In this document: in pieces, positions 25,465-34,081 of the stretch
Layout of the letters: each line of letters opens with the position of its first letter
Position numbering within the stretch: position 1 is the stretch's first letter
DNA from: Streptomyces sp. NBC_01264
Lineage (GTDB): Bacteria; Actinomycetota; Actinomycetes; Streptomycetales; Streptomycetaceae
NCBI RefSeq assembly: GCF_026340675.1
Contig: NZ_JAPEOX010000003.1
Coordinates: 186,001 to 250,000 of the forward strand
Direction of reading: 5' to 3'
Length of the DNA stretch: 64,000 nt
The notes under the pieces: generated by a model
Databases searched by the model: none
What the model was told of the DNA's origin: nothing
Seen by the model: only the letters and a program-made list of their open reading frames with translations
Position numbers and translations under genes: made by a program

Positions 25465-26436
25465 CTAGGCGGCGACCGCGCCCACGACGGGCTCCGTGCT
25501 CAGGTCGCGCAGCAGGGTGCTGATGCGGCGCTCGTCGTTGGTGCTGCGCACCAGGGCGCCGGGTACGCAGCGGTTGGCGAAGCCGCTGAGGACGCGGCCG
25601 GGGCCGACCTCCAGGTAGCCGCCCACGCCGTGCACCGAGGCGGCCGCCAGCACGTCGACCCAGCGCACGGGGCCGGCGAGCTGGCGCCGGAGCAGGTCGC
25701 GGGCGTGCGCCCCGTCCCGCACCGCGGCGCCGGTCACCGAGCTGATGACGAGCAGCCGGGGCGCGGAGAACGTGGTGCGCTCCAGTTCGGCGGTGAACTC
25801 GTCCTCGACCGCGCTCATCAGCGAACAGTGGAAGGGTGCCGAGACCTTCAGCGGCACGGCCCGTTCGGCGCCCGCCTCCAGGGCGAGCCGGCCGACCTCG
25901 GCGACCGCCTCGCTCTGGCCGGAGATCACCGTCTGGCCGGCCTCGTTGTAGTTGGCGACCTCCACCACGCCGAGCGGTGCGGCAGCCGCGCAGAGCTCCT
26001 CGATCCGCTCGGGAGCCAGCCCCATGACCGCGGTCATGGCCCCGGACACCCGGCGCGAGACCCCGGCCATCAGCTCGCCGCGGCGGCGTACGAGGCGCAG
26101 CGCGTCGCCCGCTTCGAGGACGCCGGCGGCGATCAGGGCCGTGTACTCGCCCAGGCTGTGCCCGGCGACGGCGCCGGGCCGGAAGCCCGTCCGCTCGCGC
26201 AGGATCTCGTACACCGCGAGGCTCGTGGCGACGATGGCGGGCTGGGCGATCTCGGTCGGTGCGAGGTCCGCCTCGGGGGCCGTGGTGCACAGTTCCGTCA
26301 GGGGGAGTCCCGTGGCCTCCTCCGCCCGGGCCAGTACGCGTCCGGCCGTGCGGGGGTGTTCGCGGAGGAGGTGTCCGGCCATGCCCGCGCGCTGCGAGCC
26401 CTGACCGGGAAACATCGTGAAGAGATTGTCGATCAT
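25465..26436 (-). CDS. Malonyl-CoA:ACP transacylase (FabD-like)
   Basis: The 323-residue enzyme shows MFPGQGSQRAGM at the N-terminus, the nucleophile loop AGHSLGEYTAL with catalytic Ser, and the active-site His in KVSAPFHCSLM. It loads malonyl units onto the clustered ACP. Many type II PKS clusters borrow the housekeeping FabD, so a dedicated copy suggests a self-contained system. ATG 26436 follows AGGAACGGGG. It is the second gene of the core operon after the FAD monooxygenase. Confidence 0.9.
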   Translation of the reverse strand: MIDNLFTMFPGQGSQRAGMAGHLLREHPRTAGRVLARAEEATGLPLTELCTTAPEADLAPTEIAQPAIVATSLAVYEILRERTGFRPGAVAGHSLGEYTALIAAGVLEAGDALRLVRRRGELMAGVSRRVSGAMTAVMGLAPERIEELCAAAAPLGVVEVANYNEAGQTVISGQSEAVAEVGRLALEAGAERAVPLKVSAPFHCSLMSAVEDEFTAELERTTFSAPRLLVISSVTGAAVRDGAHARDLLRRQLAGPVRWVDVLAAASVHGVGGYLEVGPGRVLSGFANRCVPGALVRSTNDERRISTLLRDLSTEPVVGAVAA

Positions 26437-26560
26437 CCCCGTTCCTACCTCACTGAGTTGTGGGTGACAGGCCGCCCCGGTGTCGAGCCGTGGGCGGCCG
26501 GTCCTCGACCCCGTGAAATCTGGCAGCACGTTCTGGCGCATTCCTCGAATGCGCCTCGAC

Positions 26561-27793
26561 TCACTCGGCGGCCGCTCCGGGCGCGGCGGCCGGCTGGGTG
26601 AGCGCTCGTCCGGGGGCCTTGGCCCAGCGGGCCCCGTAGGCGACCTGCCCCTTCTCGGCCGCGCCGAAGGCCTTGGTGTTCCAGTTCTTGCGCATGAAGG
26701 CCTCCCGCGCCTTGATCAGCAGCGGGTTCTCCACGGAGCCCATCTGCCCGATGCGCCAGGCGATGCGCTGCAGGGGCGCCGTGCGCCCGCGGCGCTCGGT
26801 CTCGTAGCCGCGCAGCGCCGCGACCGGGTCGCTGCCGGCCCGCTCCAGGTGCTCGGCCAGGACCAGGGCGTCCTCCAGGGCCTGGCAGGCGCCCTGGCCG
26901 ATGTTGAAGGTGATGGGGTGGGCGGCGTCCCCGAGCAGGGTGACGCGGCCCTTGCCCCACTGGCGTTCGGGCTTGCGGCCCTCGACGTCGCCGCGCAGGA
27001 TCCACTCCTCGGGGGTGGCGCGCAGGATGTCCGCGACGGGGCCGCCCCAGCCCGCGTGGCGGCGCAGCAGCATGTCCCGTACGCCGGGCTCGTCGCGCCC
27101 GCCGGGCGCTCCGTTGGCCACGCTCATCCAGTGCACCAGGCCGGGGGCGACGTCGTAGTAGGTGAAGCGGGTGCCCGGCCCGAACATCGCGTTGAAGGTG
27201 CCCGCCGGGATGTCGGCGTGCTCCATGGGGGCCCGGCCGCGCCAGGCGATGTAGCCGCTGAAGCGGTTCTTGGCGGGGCCGAACATGGCGTCGCGCACGG
27301 CTCCGTGGATGCCGTCGGCGCCGATCAGCAGGTCGCCGCGGTCGCTGCCGCCGTCGGCGAAGCGGACGGTGACGCCTTCGGCGTCCTGGTCGAAGCCGAT
27401 GACCTGGGCGCCGGTGCGCACCACGGGGCCTTCCAGCGCGTCGCGCAGGATGCCGTGCAGCACGGAGCGTTCGACGGCGATGGTGGGCTGTCCGTACCGG
27501 GTGACGAAGTCGCCCACCGGCCAGGCGCCGAGCACCTCGCCCCGCCAGGTGCTGAAGTGCGCCGTCTGCTGGGCCGGGGCGATCTCCAGGACCTTCTCGG
27601 CCAGGCCCAGGTAGTCCAGCGCGAGCACGCCGTTGGTCCAGATGTGCAGTCCGGCACCGCCGTCGCGCAGTTCCTCGGCCCGCTCGAAGACGACGACCTC
27701 GAAGCCCTTGCGCTGGAGTGCGAGGGCTGCGGCGAGGCCGCCGATCCCTCCGCCGGCGATGAGTACGCGACGGGGACGTCGTCCTATGGCCAT
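26561..27793 (-). CDS. FAD-dependent aromatic hydroxylase-type monooxygenase
   Basis: The 410-residue group A flavoprotein monooxygenase starts at ATG 27793 behind GAGGAGAG. It has AGGGIGGLAAALAL (FAD), the DG motif GDLLIGADGIHGAVR and the GD motif VTLLGDAAHPITFNIGQGA. It would hydroxylate or epoxidise the polyketide or an aromatic precursor using NAD(P)H and O2. It is the first gene of the PKS-core transcription unit. Its upstream region holds the shared motif also found before the aldo-keto reductase, and it diverges from a DUF1772/anthrone-oxygenase-like gene, another possible oxidative tailoring enzyme. Confidence 0.88.
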   Translation of the reverse strand: MAIGRRPRRVLIAGGGIGGLAAALALQRKGFEVVVFERAEELRDGGAGLHIWTNGVLALDYLGLAEKVLEIAPAQQTAHFSTWRGEVLGAWPVGDFVTRYGQPTIAVERSVLHGILRDALEGPVVRTGAQVIGFDQDAEGVTVRFADGGSDRGDLLIGADGIHGAVRDAMFGPAKNRFSGYIAWRGRAPMEHADIPAGTFNAMFGPGTRFTYYDVAPGLVHWMSVANGAPGGRDEPGVRDMLLRRHAGWGGPVADILRATPEEWILRGDVEGRKPERQWGKGRVTLLGDAAHPITFNIGQGACQALEDALVLAEHLERAGSDPVAALRGYETERRGRTAPLQRIAWRIGQMGSVENPLLIKAREAFMRKNWNTKAFGAAEKGQVAYGARWAKAPGRALTQPAAAPGAAAE

Positions 27794-27864
27794 CTCAAGC
27801 TCTCCTCGTGGCTGTCCGGGCGGCCAGGCCGCTCCCATCGGGTACGAGATCCCTGACGGACTCC

Positions 27865-27892
27865 GGTAGTTGTCAACGCTAGCATTACGAGC
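27865..27892 (-). promoter_or_regulatory. Shared promoter/operator motif, copy 2
   Basis: This matches 14527-14554 at 23 of 28 positions and has the same orientation relative to the downstream minus-strand operon. It lies 72 bases before the FAD monooxygenase start. CTAGCAT occurs in and beside it (27880, 27921), so a dimeric regulator covering both divergent promoters is possible. Confidence 0.5.
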
Positions 27893-27899
27893 GTCGATG

Positions 27900-27927
27900 T
27901 TGATAGTGTCAGCAGGACATCTAGCAT
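27900..27927 (+). promoter_or_regulatory. Putative promoter for the DUF1772 gene
   Basis: TTGATA at 27900-27905 and TAGCAT at 27922-27927 are separated by 16 bases, a good match to a vegetative promoter. It lies about 60 bases before ATG 27989. Confidence 0.5.
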
Positions 27928-27988
27928 CGCTATATCCCCGTGGCGCGACGGCCACGCGGCAACCGGCAGAACGACAGAGGTGGTTGTG

Positions 27989-28462
27989 ATGGAAGCGCTC
28001 CTGCTCACGCTGGCCGTGGTGGCCACCATGGCCAACGCGGTGGTCTACGGAACCGACGTGTTCTCGGCACTCGTCCAGCGGCCGGCCATGGCCCACGTGG
28101 ACGACGCGGCCCTGACCAGCGCCATGGGCCAGATCCACCGCTTCGGCGACAGCCGGATGCCCATCCCGGGCGTCTTCGGCCTGGTCGCCACGGTCGGCAC
28201 CGCGGCCGTGGCCGGATTCGAGGGCAAGACCACCCCGTCCGTGGCCTCGGGCGTGGCCGCCCTGGCCCTCGTGGTGTGGCTGGTCATCTACAACAAGGTG
28301 AGCGCGCCCGTGAACAAGGAGCTGACCGGAGCGGCGCTGGACTGCCGCGTCGCACCCGACGCCCGTGGCCTGCAGCGCACCTGGGACAGCGTCATCAACG
28401 TCCGGGTCCTGCTCCAGGCGGTGGCGCTCGGCGGAATGTGCGTCGCGCTCGTGGCCTCCTGA
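27989..28462 (+). CDS. DUF1772 / anthrone-oxygenase-like membrane protein
   Basis: The 157-residue protein starts at ATG 27989, eight bases after AGAGG. It has four hydrophobic segments (residues about 3-25, 55-75, 80-100 and 132-155), with the conserved polar region VIYNKVSAPVNKEL and the RTWDSVINVRVLLQ segment between the third and fourth. DUF1772 includes cofactor-free anthrone oxygenases of polyketide pathways, but many members are uncharacterised. Being divergent from the FAD monooxygenase and next to a shared operator, it is probably regulated with the cluster. A strong hairpin follows. Confidence 0.75.
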   Translation: MEALLLTLAVVATMANAVVYGTDVFSALVQRPAMAHVDDAALTSAMGQIHRFGDSRMPIPGVFGLVATVGTAAVAGFEGKTTPSVASGVAALALVVWLVIYNKVSAPVNKELTGAALDCRVAPDARGLQRTWDSVINVRVLLQAVALGGMCVALVAS

Positions 28463-28506
28463 GCCGAGGCCCCCGCAACTCCCCGGAAACCCACGCACCG
28501 GGGCTT

Positions 28507-28540
28507 CGAAGGGGACCCGCCACCCGGCGGGTCCCCTTCG
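28507..28540 (+). terminator. Strong hairpin terminator
   Basis: A perfect 15-bp stem (28507-28521 with 28526-28540) with a 4-base loop starts 44 bases after the DUF1772 stop. The rest of 28541-28743 shows only GC-rich, poorly structured sequence before the methyltransferase. Confidence 0.8.
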
Positions 28541-28743
28541 GCATGCGCCCCCGCCGCGCCCCCGCCGCCACCCGGAGGCGGCTGTGCGGGAGGCCGGGAG
28601 GGGTGGCCGGTTTTCGTGGTTTTCGCCAAGGCTGATGGCCCGTCCGTTTGGGAGAGACTGCCGGTCGGAGGGCTTGATCCGCCGCGCTCACGGGCGGGGC
28701 GGGCCCTCTCGCACGGTGAGGAACCAACGGGGAGGACCGCACG

Positions 28744-29487
28744 ATGAGTGCACAGGAGCAGTACGACGAGATCGGTGAGGCGTACGAGGGGTTCAAGGCC
28801 CTTCCGCTGGAGCAGTGGGCGATCGTGCCCGGATTCCTGTCCCTGGTCGGGGACGTGACGGGCAAGTCGGTGCTCGACCTGGCCTGCGGCACCGGCTTCT
28901 ACAGCCGGGAACTCAAGCGGCGTGGCGCGAGCGACGTGCTCGGGATCGACATCTCCGGCGAGATGGTCGCCGTCGCGCAGGCGATCGAGGAGCGCGACCC
29001 GCTGGGTGTGCGCTACGAGGTGGGCGACGCGGCCGAGCTGCGGTCCTTCGAGGAGCCCTTCGACATCGGGCTGGCCGTTCAGCTCCTCAACTACGCCTCG
29101 GACATCGCCACCACGGAGCGGATGTGCCGCAACATCCACCGGAGCCTGAAGCCCGGCGCCGAGCTCTTCCTGATCAACCAGTCGCCCGACTACCGCTTCG
29201 ACGGGCCGACCCCGGAGAAGTACGGCTTCCGCACCGAGCTCACCGGTGAGGAGGTCGAGACGGGCCTGCAGGTCCGCACGACGGCGCTGCTCGACCCGCC
29301 GGTCTCGTTCGTCGCGAACTTCCCGCGCCGCGAGGTCTACGAGGCCGCCCTGAAGGCGGCCGGATTCAGCGAGCTCACCTGGATCCCGGTGACCGTGTCG
29401 GAGGCCGGCGTAGAGGAGTTCGGCGCGGAACACTGGGCGAACCTCGCCGACAACCCCCCGCTGACAATGCTCCGCTGCGTCGCCTGA
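28744..29487 (+). CDS. Class I SAM-dependent methyltransferase
   Basis: The 247-residue protein has motif I VLDLACGTGFYSREL, an acidic residue at the end of strand 2 (VLGIDISGEM), and the post-I region EVGDAAELRSF. It is a small-molecule-type methyltransferase of the kind seen in antibiotic clusters. Substrate and methylated atom are unknown. It stands alone between two hairpins, so it is a single-gene transcript. It may tailor the neighbouring polyketide, but it could equally belong to the host background. Confidence 0.85.
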   Translation: MSAQEQYDEIGEAYEGFKALPLEQWAIVPGFLSLVGDVTGKSVLDLACGTGFYSRELKRRGASDVLGIDISGEMVAVAQAIEERDPLGVRYEVGDAAELRSFEEPFDIGLAVQLLNYASDIATTERMCRNIHRSLKPGAELFLINQSPDYRFDGPTPEKYGFRTELTGEEVETGLQVRTTALLDPPVSFVANFPRREVYEAALKAAGFSELTWIPVTVSEAGVEEFGAEHWANLADNPPLTMLRCVA

Positions 29488-29492
29488 CGCCA

Positions 29493-29531
29493 CGACGGCC
29501 CGGCCCCGGAGTCCCGGGGGCCGGGCCGTCG
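29493..29531 (+). terminator. Hairpin terminator after the methyltransferase
   Basis: A perfect 15-bp stem (29493-29507 with 29517-29531) and a 9-base loop begin six bases past the stop codon. It could also serve the convergent DUF4097 gene. Confidence 0.8.
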
Positions 29532-29628
29532 GTGCTTCGCGGGTGCAGCCGTCCAGGTCGCGGCGCCAGTGCTCGCCCAAGGCGTCGAACTCCACGGCAT
29601 CGCCCGCCGGCTCCAGCGCCGCGAGCGC

Positions 29629-30300
29629 TCAGAGGCTGCGGGCGGTGATGTCGCCGTAGGAGGTGGTCGCGTGGATGTCCAGCTGGGCAGTGGCGCTCCC
29701 GGTGTTCCGCAGGGCGTTGTGGATCCGGCCGTAGGAGGTGCCGGCGTCCAGGGTGGCGCCGGCTCCGGCGGCGGCGCCGACCGAGATGTCGCCGGACTCG
29801 GTGCGCAGCACGACCGTTCCCCGCACGGCCTCGGCGATGGTGATGTCGCCCTTCAGGGTGCTGATCTCCGAGGAGCCGTCGAGGCGGCCGACCGCGATGT
29901 CGCCGGCCTGGACGGTGAGGCGGGCGCTCGCGGTCTGGTCGAGCTTGACCGAGGCCTGCGCACCCTCGAAGGCGACGTCGCCGAGCCGTCCGACGCCCCG
30001 GAGCTCGGCGGCGGCCGCCTTCGCCTCGATGCGGGAGCCGGCGGGGAGCTGGACGGTGACCTCGACGGATCCGGCGGCGCCGAGGATCCGGTTCTCGGCC
30101 TCGGGGACCTCGATGCGCAGGACGCCTTCGGTCCAGGTGACCGTCGTGCGCTCCGCGGTCTTCACGTCGCGGCCCTTCGAGGCGTCCGCGGGCAGGACCT
30201 CGACGGTGACGTCGGCCCGGTCGGCGGCGATGAGGTGGATGCGGCCGGCGGGGATGTCGAGGACGGCGGCGATCGGGGCGGTGGTGGCGAACTTCTGCAT
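29629..30300 (-). CDS. DUF4097 beta-helix-like protein
   Basis: The 223-residue protein starts at ATG 30300 after CAGGAGAGACGCC. It consists of short repeated beta units (for example GSSEISTLKGDITIAEAV and TESGDISVGAAAGAG) characteristic of the DUF4097 adhesin-like family. No signal peptide is visible. In Streptomyces such genes commonly lie divergent from a MarR/GbsR-type regulator, as here, and probably form a conserved stress-related pair. The function is unknown, and it is unlikely to be part of the biosynthetic pathway. Confidence 0.8.
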   Translation of the reverse strand: MQKFATTAPIAAVLDIPAGRIHLIAADRADVTVEVLPADASKGRDVKTAERTTVTWTEGVLRIEVPEAENRILGAAGSVEVTVQLPAGSRIEAKAAAAELRGVGRLGDVAFEGAQASVKLDQTASARLTVQAGDIAVGRLDGSSEISTLKGDITIAEAVRGTVVLRTESGDISVGAAAGAGATLDAGTSYGRIHNALRNTGSATAQLDIHATTSYGDITARSL

Positions 30301-30387
30301 GGCGTCTCTCCTGTGAGCGTCTCCGTGGCGCCGGATGTTTCCGACAGAGGAAAAGCTACGTTGCGTTCCAATACCCCGCAACATACT

Positions 30388-30483
30388 CGTTGCGAAAAAC
30401 CCACATCTGCACAGCTCAGAGGCCGAATATCGTTGCAATGGTCTTGAATTCAATGCAACGCGAGCCCTCCACGCGTTGCAATG
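30388..30483. promoter_or_regulatory. Repeated GTTGCAATG operator sites
   Basis: CGTTGCAATG occurs at 30431-30440 and 30474-30483, an inverted variant CAATGCAACG at 30451-30460, and CGTTGCGAAA at 30388. They lie between the divergent DUF4097 and regulator genes and are likely sites for the adjacent MarR-type protein. Confidence 0.55.
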
Positions 30484-30539
30484 AACTACGAGTGAACGCT
30501 ATGCTGGCGATCATCGGAGACCTACAGAGGGAGATCACG

Positions 30540-31277
30540 GTGCCGGGAGGCAGACTCACCCAGCAGGAGCGCCAGCAGATCGCGCTGGGGCTGGCCGACG
30601 GGCTGGCTTACGCGGAGATCGCCCGGCGTCTGGACCGGCCGACCTCGACGGTCACCCGCGAGGTGATGCGCAACGGCGGCCCCGCCTCCTACCGCTCGGA
30701 CCTGGCCCACCGCGCCACCGAACGCCGCGCCCACCGGAGCAGGCAGGCCGCGCCCCGCGGGCCGCAGGCCTCCCCGCAGAGCGACGGGCGCGATTCCGAG
30801 GCCGTGCGCGCGTACGAGGAGACGTTCGCCGGCATCTTCATGCAGTCGGGCCTGTCCAGGATGACGGCCCGGGTGCTCGCCGCCCTCTACACCACCGACG
30901 CGGGCAGTCTCACCGCGGCCGAACTCGTCCGGCGCCTCCAGGTCAGCCCGGCGACCGTCTCCAAGGCCATCACCTTCCTCGAAGGCCAGTCCCTCGTCCG
31001 CCGCGAGCCCGACGAGGGCCGCCGCGAGCGCTACGTCGTCGACGACGACGTCTGGTACCAGGGCATGATCGCCAGCGCCCGTGCCCACACCCTGCTCGTG
31101 GAGACGGCCCGGCAGGGCGTCAACGTCCTCGGCCCGGGCACCCCGGCCGCCACCCGCCTCGAGAACATCGCACGCTTCGTCGACTTCGTGAGCGAGGGCA
31201 TAACCCGCGCCGCGGAACAGGCCCGCGAGGTCCTCCACACGAAGCCCGCGCCGCACTCCCCGGAGGGCTCCGGCTGA
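30540..31277 (+). CDS. MarR/GbsR-type transcriptional regulator with extra N-terminal HTH
   Basis: GTG 30540 is selected because AGGGAG precedes it; in-frame ATGs at 30390 and 30501 have weak sites. The 245-residue product begins with an IS30-like helix-turn-helix (RLTQQERQQIALGLADGLAYAEIARRL). Then follows an Arg-rich linker and a MarR-like winged helix (MTARVLAALYTTDAGSLTAAEL, then VSPATVSKAITFLEGQSLV). It probably represses itself and the divergent DUF4097 gene through the GTTGCAATG repeats between them. Confidence 0.8.
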   Translation: MPGGRLTQQERQQIALGLADGLAYAEIARRLDRPTSTVTREVMRNGGPASYRSDLAHRATERRAHRSRQAAPRGPQASPQSDGRDSEAVRAYEETFAGIFMQSGLSRMTARVLAALYTTDAGSLTAAELVRRLQVSPATVSKAITFLEGQSLVRREPDEGRRERYVVDDDVWYQGMIASARAHTLLVETARQGVNVLGPGTPAATRLENIARFVDFVSEGITRAAEQAREVLHTKPAPHSPEGSG

Positions 31278-31309
31278 AGGGTGTCGCAGAAGATCCCCAG
31301 CCGCGCGGC

Positions 31310-31981
31310 TCAGACGTCGTGGTCGTGGTCGGCTTCGTGCAGGCGCTGGTCGAGGTCGTCGGTCCAGCGTCGGGCCCAGCCGCGCAGCTCAGCGGTCTCG
31401 TCCTCGGTGAGGCCGTACGCGGCGAACTCGTCGTCGTCCGCCCAGTCCGCACCGGCGAGGCGGTCGCGCAGGTCTAGAAGGCGGAACTCGTCACGGCCGT
31501 GGCGCTCGCCGAGGCGTTCGAGTTCGGTGGTGGTGCGGTGGCGGGAGGCGGCGTGGACGTCGATGAAGTCGCGGACGGCTCCGCGGTCGGCCAGGGCGCG
31601 GACCTTCGTACCGATGACGGAGTCGAAGGCGAGTACCGGCCCGTACGCGGTCTGGGCCGGTGGGTTCCAGAAGTGCTCCTTGAGGACGTCGACCTCGCAC
31701 TCCTCCCCGGTGTCGGGGTCGACGACCATCAGCCGGGCCGACAGCGGGTCCACGGCGATCACGCGCACCTGCCAGCCCCGGTCCGCAAGACCCTGCTCCA
31801 GGCCGGTGACGATCTCGTCCATCGGGGCGGGGTTCTCGGTGGCGACGTCGAGGTCCTGGCTGATGCGCTCGACGAGGCCGTGGGCCTGGACGGCGTACCC
31901 GCCGGTGATCACGAGTGGGTACGGAGCTCCGATGTCGATCACGGCTGCGAGGAGTCGGCGGTGCAGGTCGGTCAGCTTCAC
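31310..31981 (-). CDS. Nucleotidyltransferase-fold protein (AbiEii/AbiGii-like)
   Basis: The 223-residue protein starts at GTG 31981, overlapping the stop of the upstream gene (GTGA). It shows LVITGGYAVQAHGL and the metal-binding pair DLDV, the hallmarks of minimal nucleotidyltransferases such as AbiEii toxins. It also has GTKVRALADRGAVRDFIDVH, which is typical of the family. The upstream coupled gene could be its partner, making a possible toxin-antitoxin-like pair, but the partner is not a recognisable AbiEi antitoxin. Unrelated to the metabolite genes. Confidence 0.7.
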   Translation of the reverse strand: MKLTDLHRRLLAAVIDIGAPYPLVITGGYAVQAHGLVERISQDLDVATENPAPMDEIVTGLEQGLADRGWQVRVIAVDPLSARLMVVDPDTGEECEVDVLKEHFWNPPAQTAYGPVLAFDSVIGTKVRALADRGAVRDFIDVHAASRHRTTTELERLGERHGRDEFRLLDLRDRLAGADWADDDEFAAYGLTEDETAELRGWARRWTDDLDQRLHEADHDHDV

Positions 31982-32346
31982 GCGGCGGCGGATCCCGTCG
32001 CCGCGAGCAGCTCGGGGAAGGCGTCCTCCCAGACCTCGCGGAGGTGCCGGCTGACCAGGGTACGCAGGACGGGCCACTGCGCGAGGAGGAGGTCGTGGTT
32101 GAGGAGCGTGACGAGGTCCTCGTGCTGGCCTTCGGCGAGGACGGTGCGGTAGAGGCCCATGCGCAGCCGCGGCCGGTCCAGGTCGTAGGACCGCAGCCCG
32201 GACCAGGCCACGTGCAGTGGCAGCTCGACCACGCCGTGGTGGGGCCCGGCGAGCTTCTCCAGCGAGGCGGGCAGTCGGCCGGCGTACCGGGCGTGGAGCA
32301 CCTCGGCCGCCGAGGGCGCCGCGCTGCTGGAGGAGAGCATGACCAT
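31978..32346 (-). CDS. Hypothetical protein coupled to the nucleotidyltransferase
   Basis: The protein has about 122 residues from ATG 32346 (a second ATG follows at 32340; no strong ribosome-binding site). It is soluble and rich in Leu, Arg and Trp, with segments LHVAWSGLRSYDLDRP and LLLAQWPVLRTLVSRHLREVWEDAFPEL. I recognise no family. GTGA overlap with the next gene indicates co-translation, so it is probably the functional partner of the nucleotidyltransferase-like protein. Confidence 0.55.
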   Translation of the reverse strand: MVMLSSSSAAPSAAEVLHARYAGRLPASLEKLAGPHHGVVELPLHVAWSGLRSYDLDRPRLRMGLYRTVLAEGQHEDLVTLLNHDLLLAQWPVLRTLVSRHLREVWEDAFPELLAATGSAAA

Positions 32347-32716
32347 GAACCCGATTATCCCGCGTCCCGCCCGTCCCCGGTACCGCAGACGCGCGGGCGG
32401 TCCCCACCGGCCGCATGCGGTGTCCTGCACGGGGCCTACGCAGGCTACGACCGGTGCGGGCATCCGTGTACACGCCGTGTGCCGGGCGACGGAGAGGGCC
32501 GGTCCGGTCGAGGCGGGCAAGCCCGCAATCCCCTTCTGTTTCTGTCTCTCCCCTGAACTTCGCGTGCATCGTTGCTTACACGGGCGAACGACCTCTGCAG
32601 AACTCTGGCCAGGCTCTGAAAACGCGGTGTGTTGAGCCGTCGCCCCGGCCGGAAGAAGCTGTGAAGCACGGTCCGGTCAGCTGTCTCCGCCGGGATCGAG
32701 ACCAAGGGGAGTGCGC
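32347..32716. other. Intergenic stretch without recognised content
   Basis: These 370 bases between the divergent hypothetical gene and the shrunken FAD hydroxylase contain no convincing gene, hairpin or repeat. Base composition is slightly more A/T-rich around 32530-32640, where promoters for the plus-strand operon may lie, but no clear -35/-10 pair was found. Confidence 0.5.
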
Positions 32717-33826
32717 ATGTCTCAGCTCGGCTCGCGCGAAGACAGGGTGGTCCGGCCGGACCGGCCGGACCGGCTCGACACCGATGTCGTCGTCGTGGGC
32801 GCGGGGCCCGTCGGGCTGATGCTCGCCGGGGAACTGCGTCTCGGCGGCGCCGAGGTGACCGTACTGGACCGCGGGGAGGCCCCGGCGTCGCGGCCTCGGC
32901 CGCGGTCCTCGGACCTGCACACCCGCACCATGGAGATCCTCGACGGCCGGGGCCTGCTCGGACCCCTGGGCAGCCCGCCCCGCGAGATGCGGGGGCACTT
33001 CGGCCGGTGGGCGGCCTCCTCGGGCGCCGATGTGCGGCGCCGCTTCGAACTGCGCGGGCTCACCGTCACCGAGGAGCACGTGGAGGCCGAGGCCGTCGGA
33101 CCGGCGGGACCCGTACGCGTCCGTGGCCGCTACCTCGTCGGATGCGACGGCGGGCACAGCACCGTACGGCGCCTGACGGGGGCGCGGTTCCCCGGCCGGG
33201 TGCTGTTCGCGGGCGACGCCGCCGACCGGCGGGCGCCGGCCGGCGGGCGGGCGCTCGACCTCGGACTGCAGGACGCGGTCAACCTCGGCTGGAAGCTGGC
33301 CGCCGCCGTACGGGGCTGGGCGCCGCCCGGCCTGCTCGACAGCTACGACACCGAGCGGCGCGAGGCCGGCCGCCGGGTCCTGGCCACCATCAGGACCCAG
33401 CCGCACCTGCTGCCCGGCGGGCCCGGCGGGCCCGGCACCGATCCTCCAGGGCCCGGTACCGACCCACCACGGACCCTGCTGGGTGCGCGGATCCCGCACG
33501 CCCGGCTGGTCACGCCCTGGGGGCCCGTCATGACCACGACGGCCATGCTGCGCCCGGGCCGCGGGCTGCTGCTGGACCTCGTCGGCAACCCGGCCCTGCG
33601 CCGCGCGGCCCACCCCTGGGCGGACCGGGTCGCCTTCGTCACCGCCCGCCCCGAACCCGGCGCACCGCCGGGCCCCCTGCACGGCACCGGCGCGGTCCTC
33701 GTACGGCCGGACGGCCACATCGTGTGGACCGCACCGGCCGGTACCGGGGCCGGCCTGCCGCGGGCCATGCTGCGGTGGTTCGGCGCCGGGCAGCCGTCCC
33801 GACCCCCAAGCGGAATCGGGGACTGA
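32717..33826 (+). CDS. FAD-dependent hydroxylase with internal deletions
   Basis: ATG 32717 follows AAGGGGAG. The 369-residue product is recognisably an aromatic-polyketide hydroxylase: VVVVGAGPVGLMLAGEL (FAD), YLVGCDGGHSTVR (DG motif), VLFAGDAADRRAPAGG (GD motif) and a thioredoxin-like C-terminal end. Typical members have about 500 residues. Here the substrate-binding sheet between the DG and GD motifs is missing (about 110 residues; TGARFPG runs straight into RVLFAGDAA), and another short segment is lost earlier. The His usual after GDAA is also changed. It keeps an open frame but is probably inactive. It precedes the ACP/PPTase genes. Confidence 0.75.
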   Translation: MSQLGSREDRVVRPDRPDRLDTDVVVVGAGPVGLMLAGELRLGGAEVTVLDRGEAPASRPRPRSSDLHTRTMEILDGRGLLGPLGSPPREMRGHFGRWAASSGADVRRRFELRGLTVTEEHVEAEAVGPAGPVRVRGRYLVGCDGGHSTVRRLTGARFPGRVLFAGDAADRRAPAGGRALDLGLQDAVNLGWKLAAAVRGWAPPGLLDSYDTERREAGRRVLATIRTQPHLLPGGPGGPGTDPPGPGTDPPRTLLGARIPHARLVTPWGPVMTTTAMLRPGRGLLLDLVGNPALRRAAHPWADRVAFVTARPEPGAPPGPLHGTGAVLVRPDGHIVWTAPAGTGAGLPRAMLRWFGAGQPSRPPSGIGD

Positions 33827-34081
33827 GCCGGACGAAACGAGGCCGGAGCTCTGTCCGAGGGCCGTCGAGCGGAGCGCGATCGGCTCTCCGGAAGCCGTCG
33901 GGACGCTCTTGGCAGGGTGACGCCACAGCCGTGCCGCGCCGCTGGTCCGGCGCTCCCGCGCCGTGCACGGACCGACGGTCCGGCCGGCACCGACGAGACG
34001 GGGCGACCCCACCACCAGGAGGCGACCGGGCCCCTCCCTACCCCAAAACACTTCCACCCCTCGCAGAAGGCGGTACGAATC

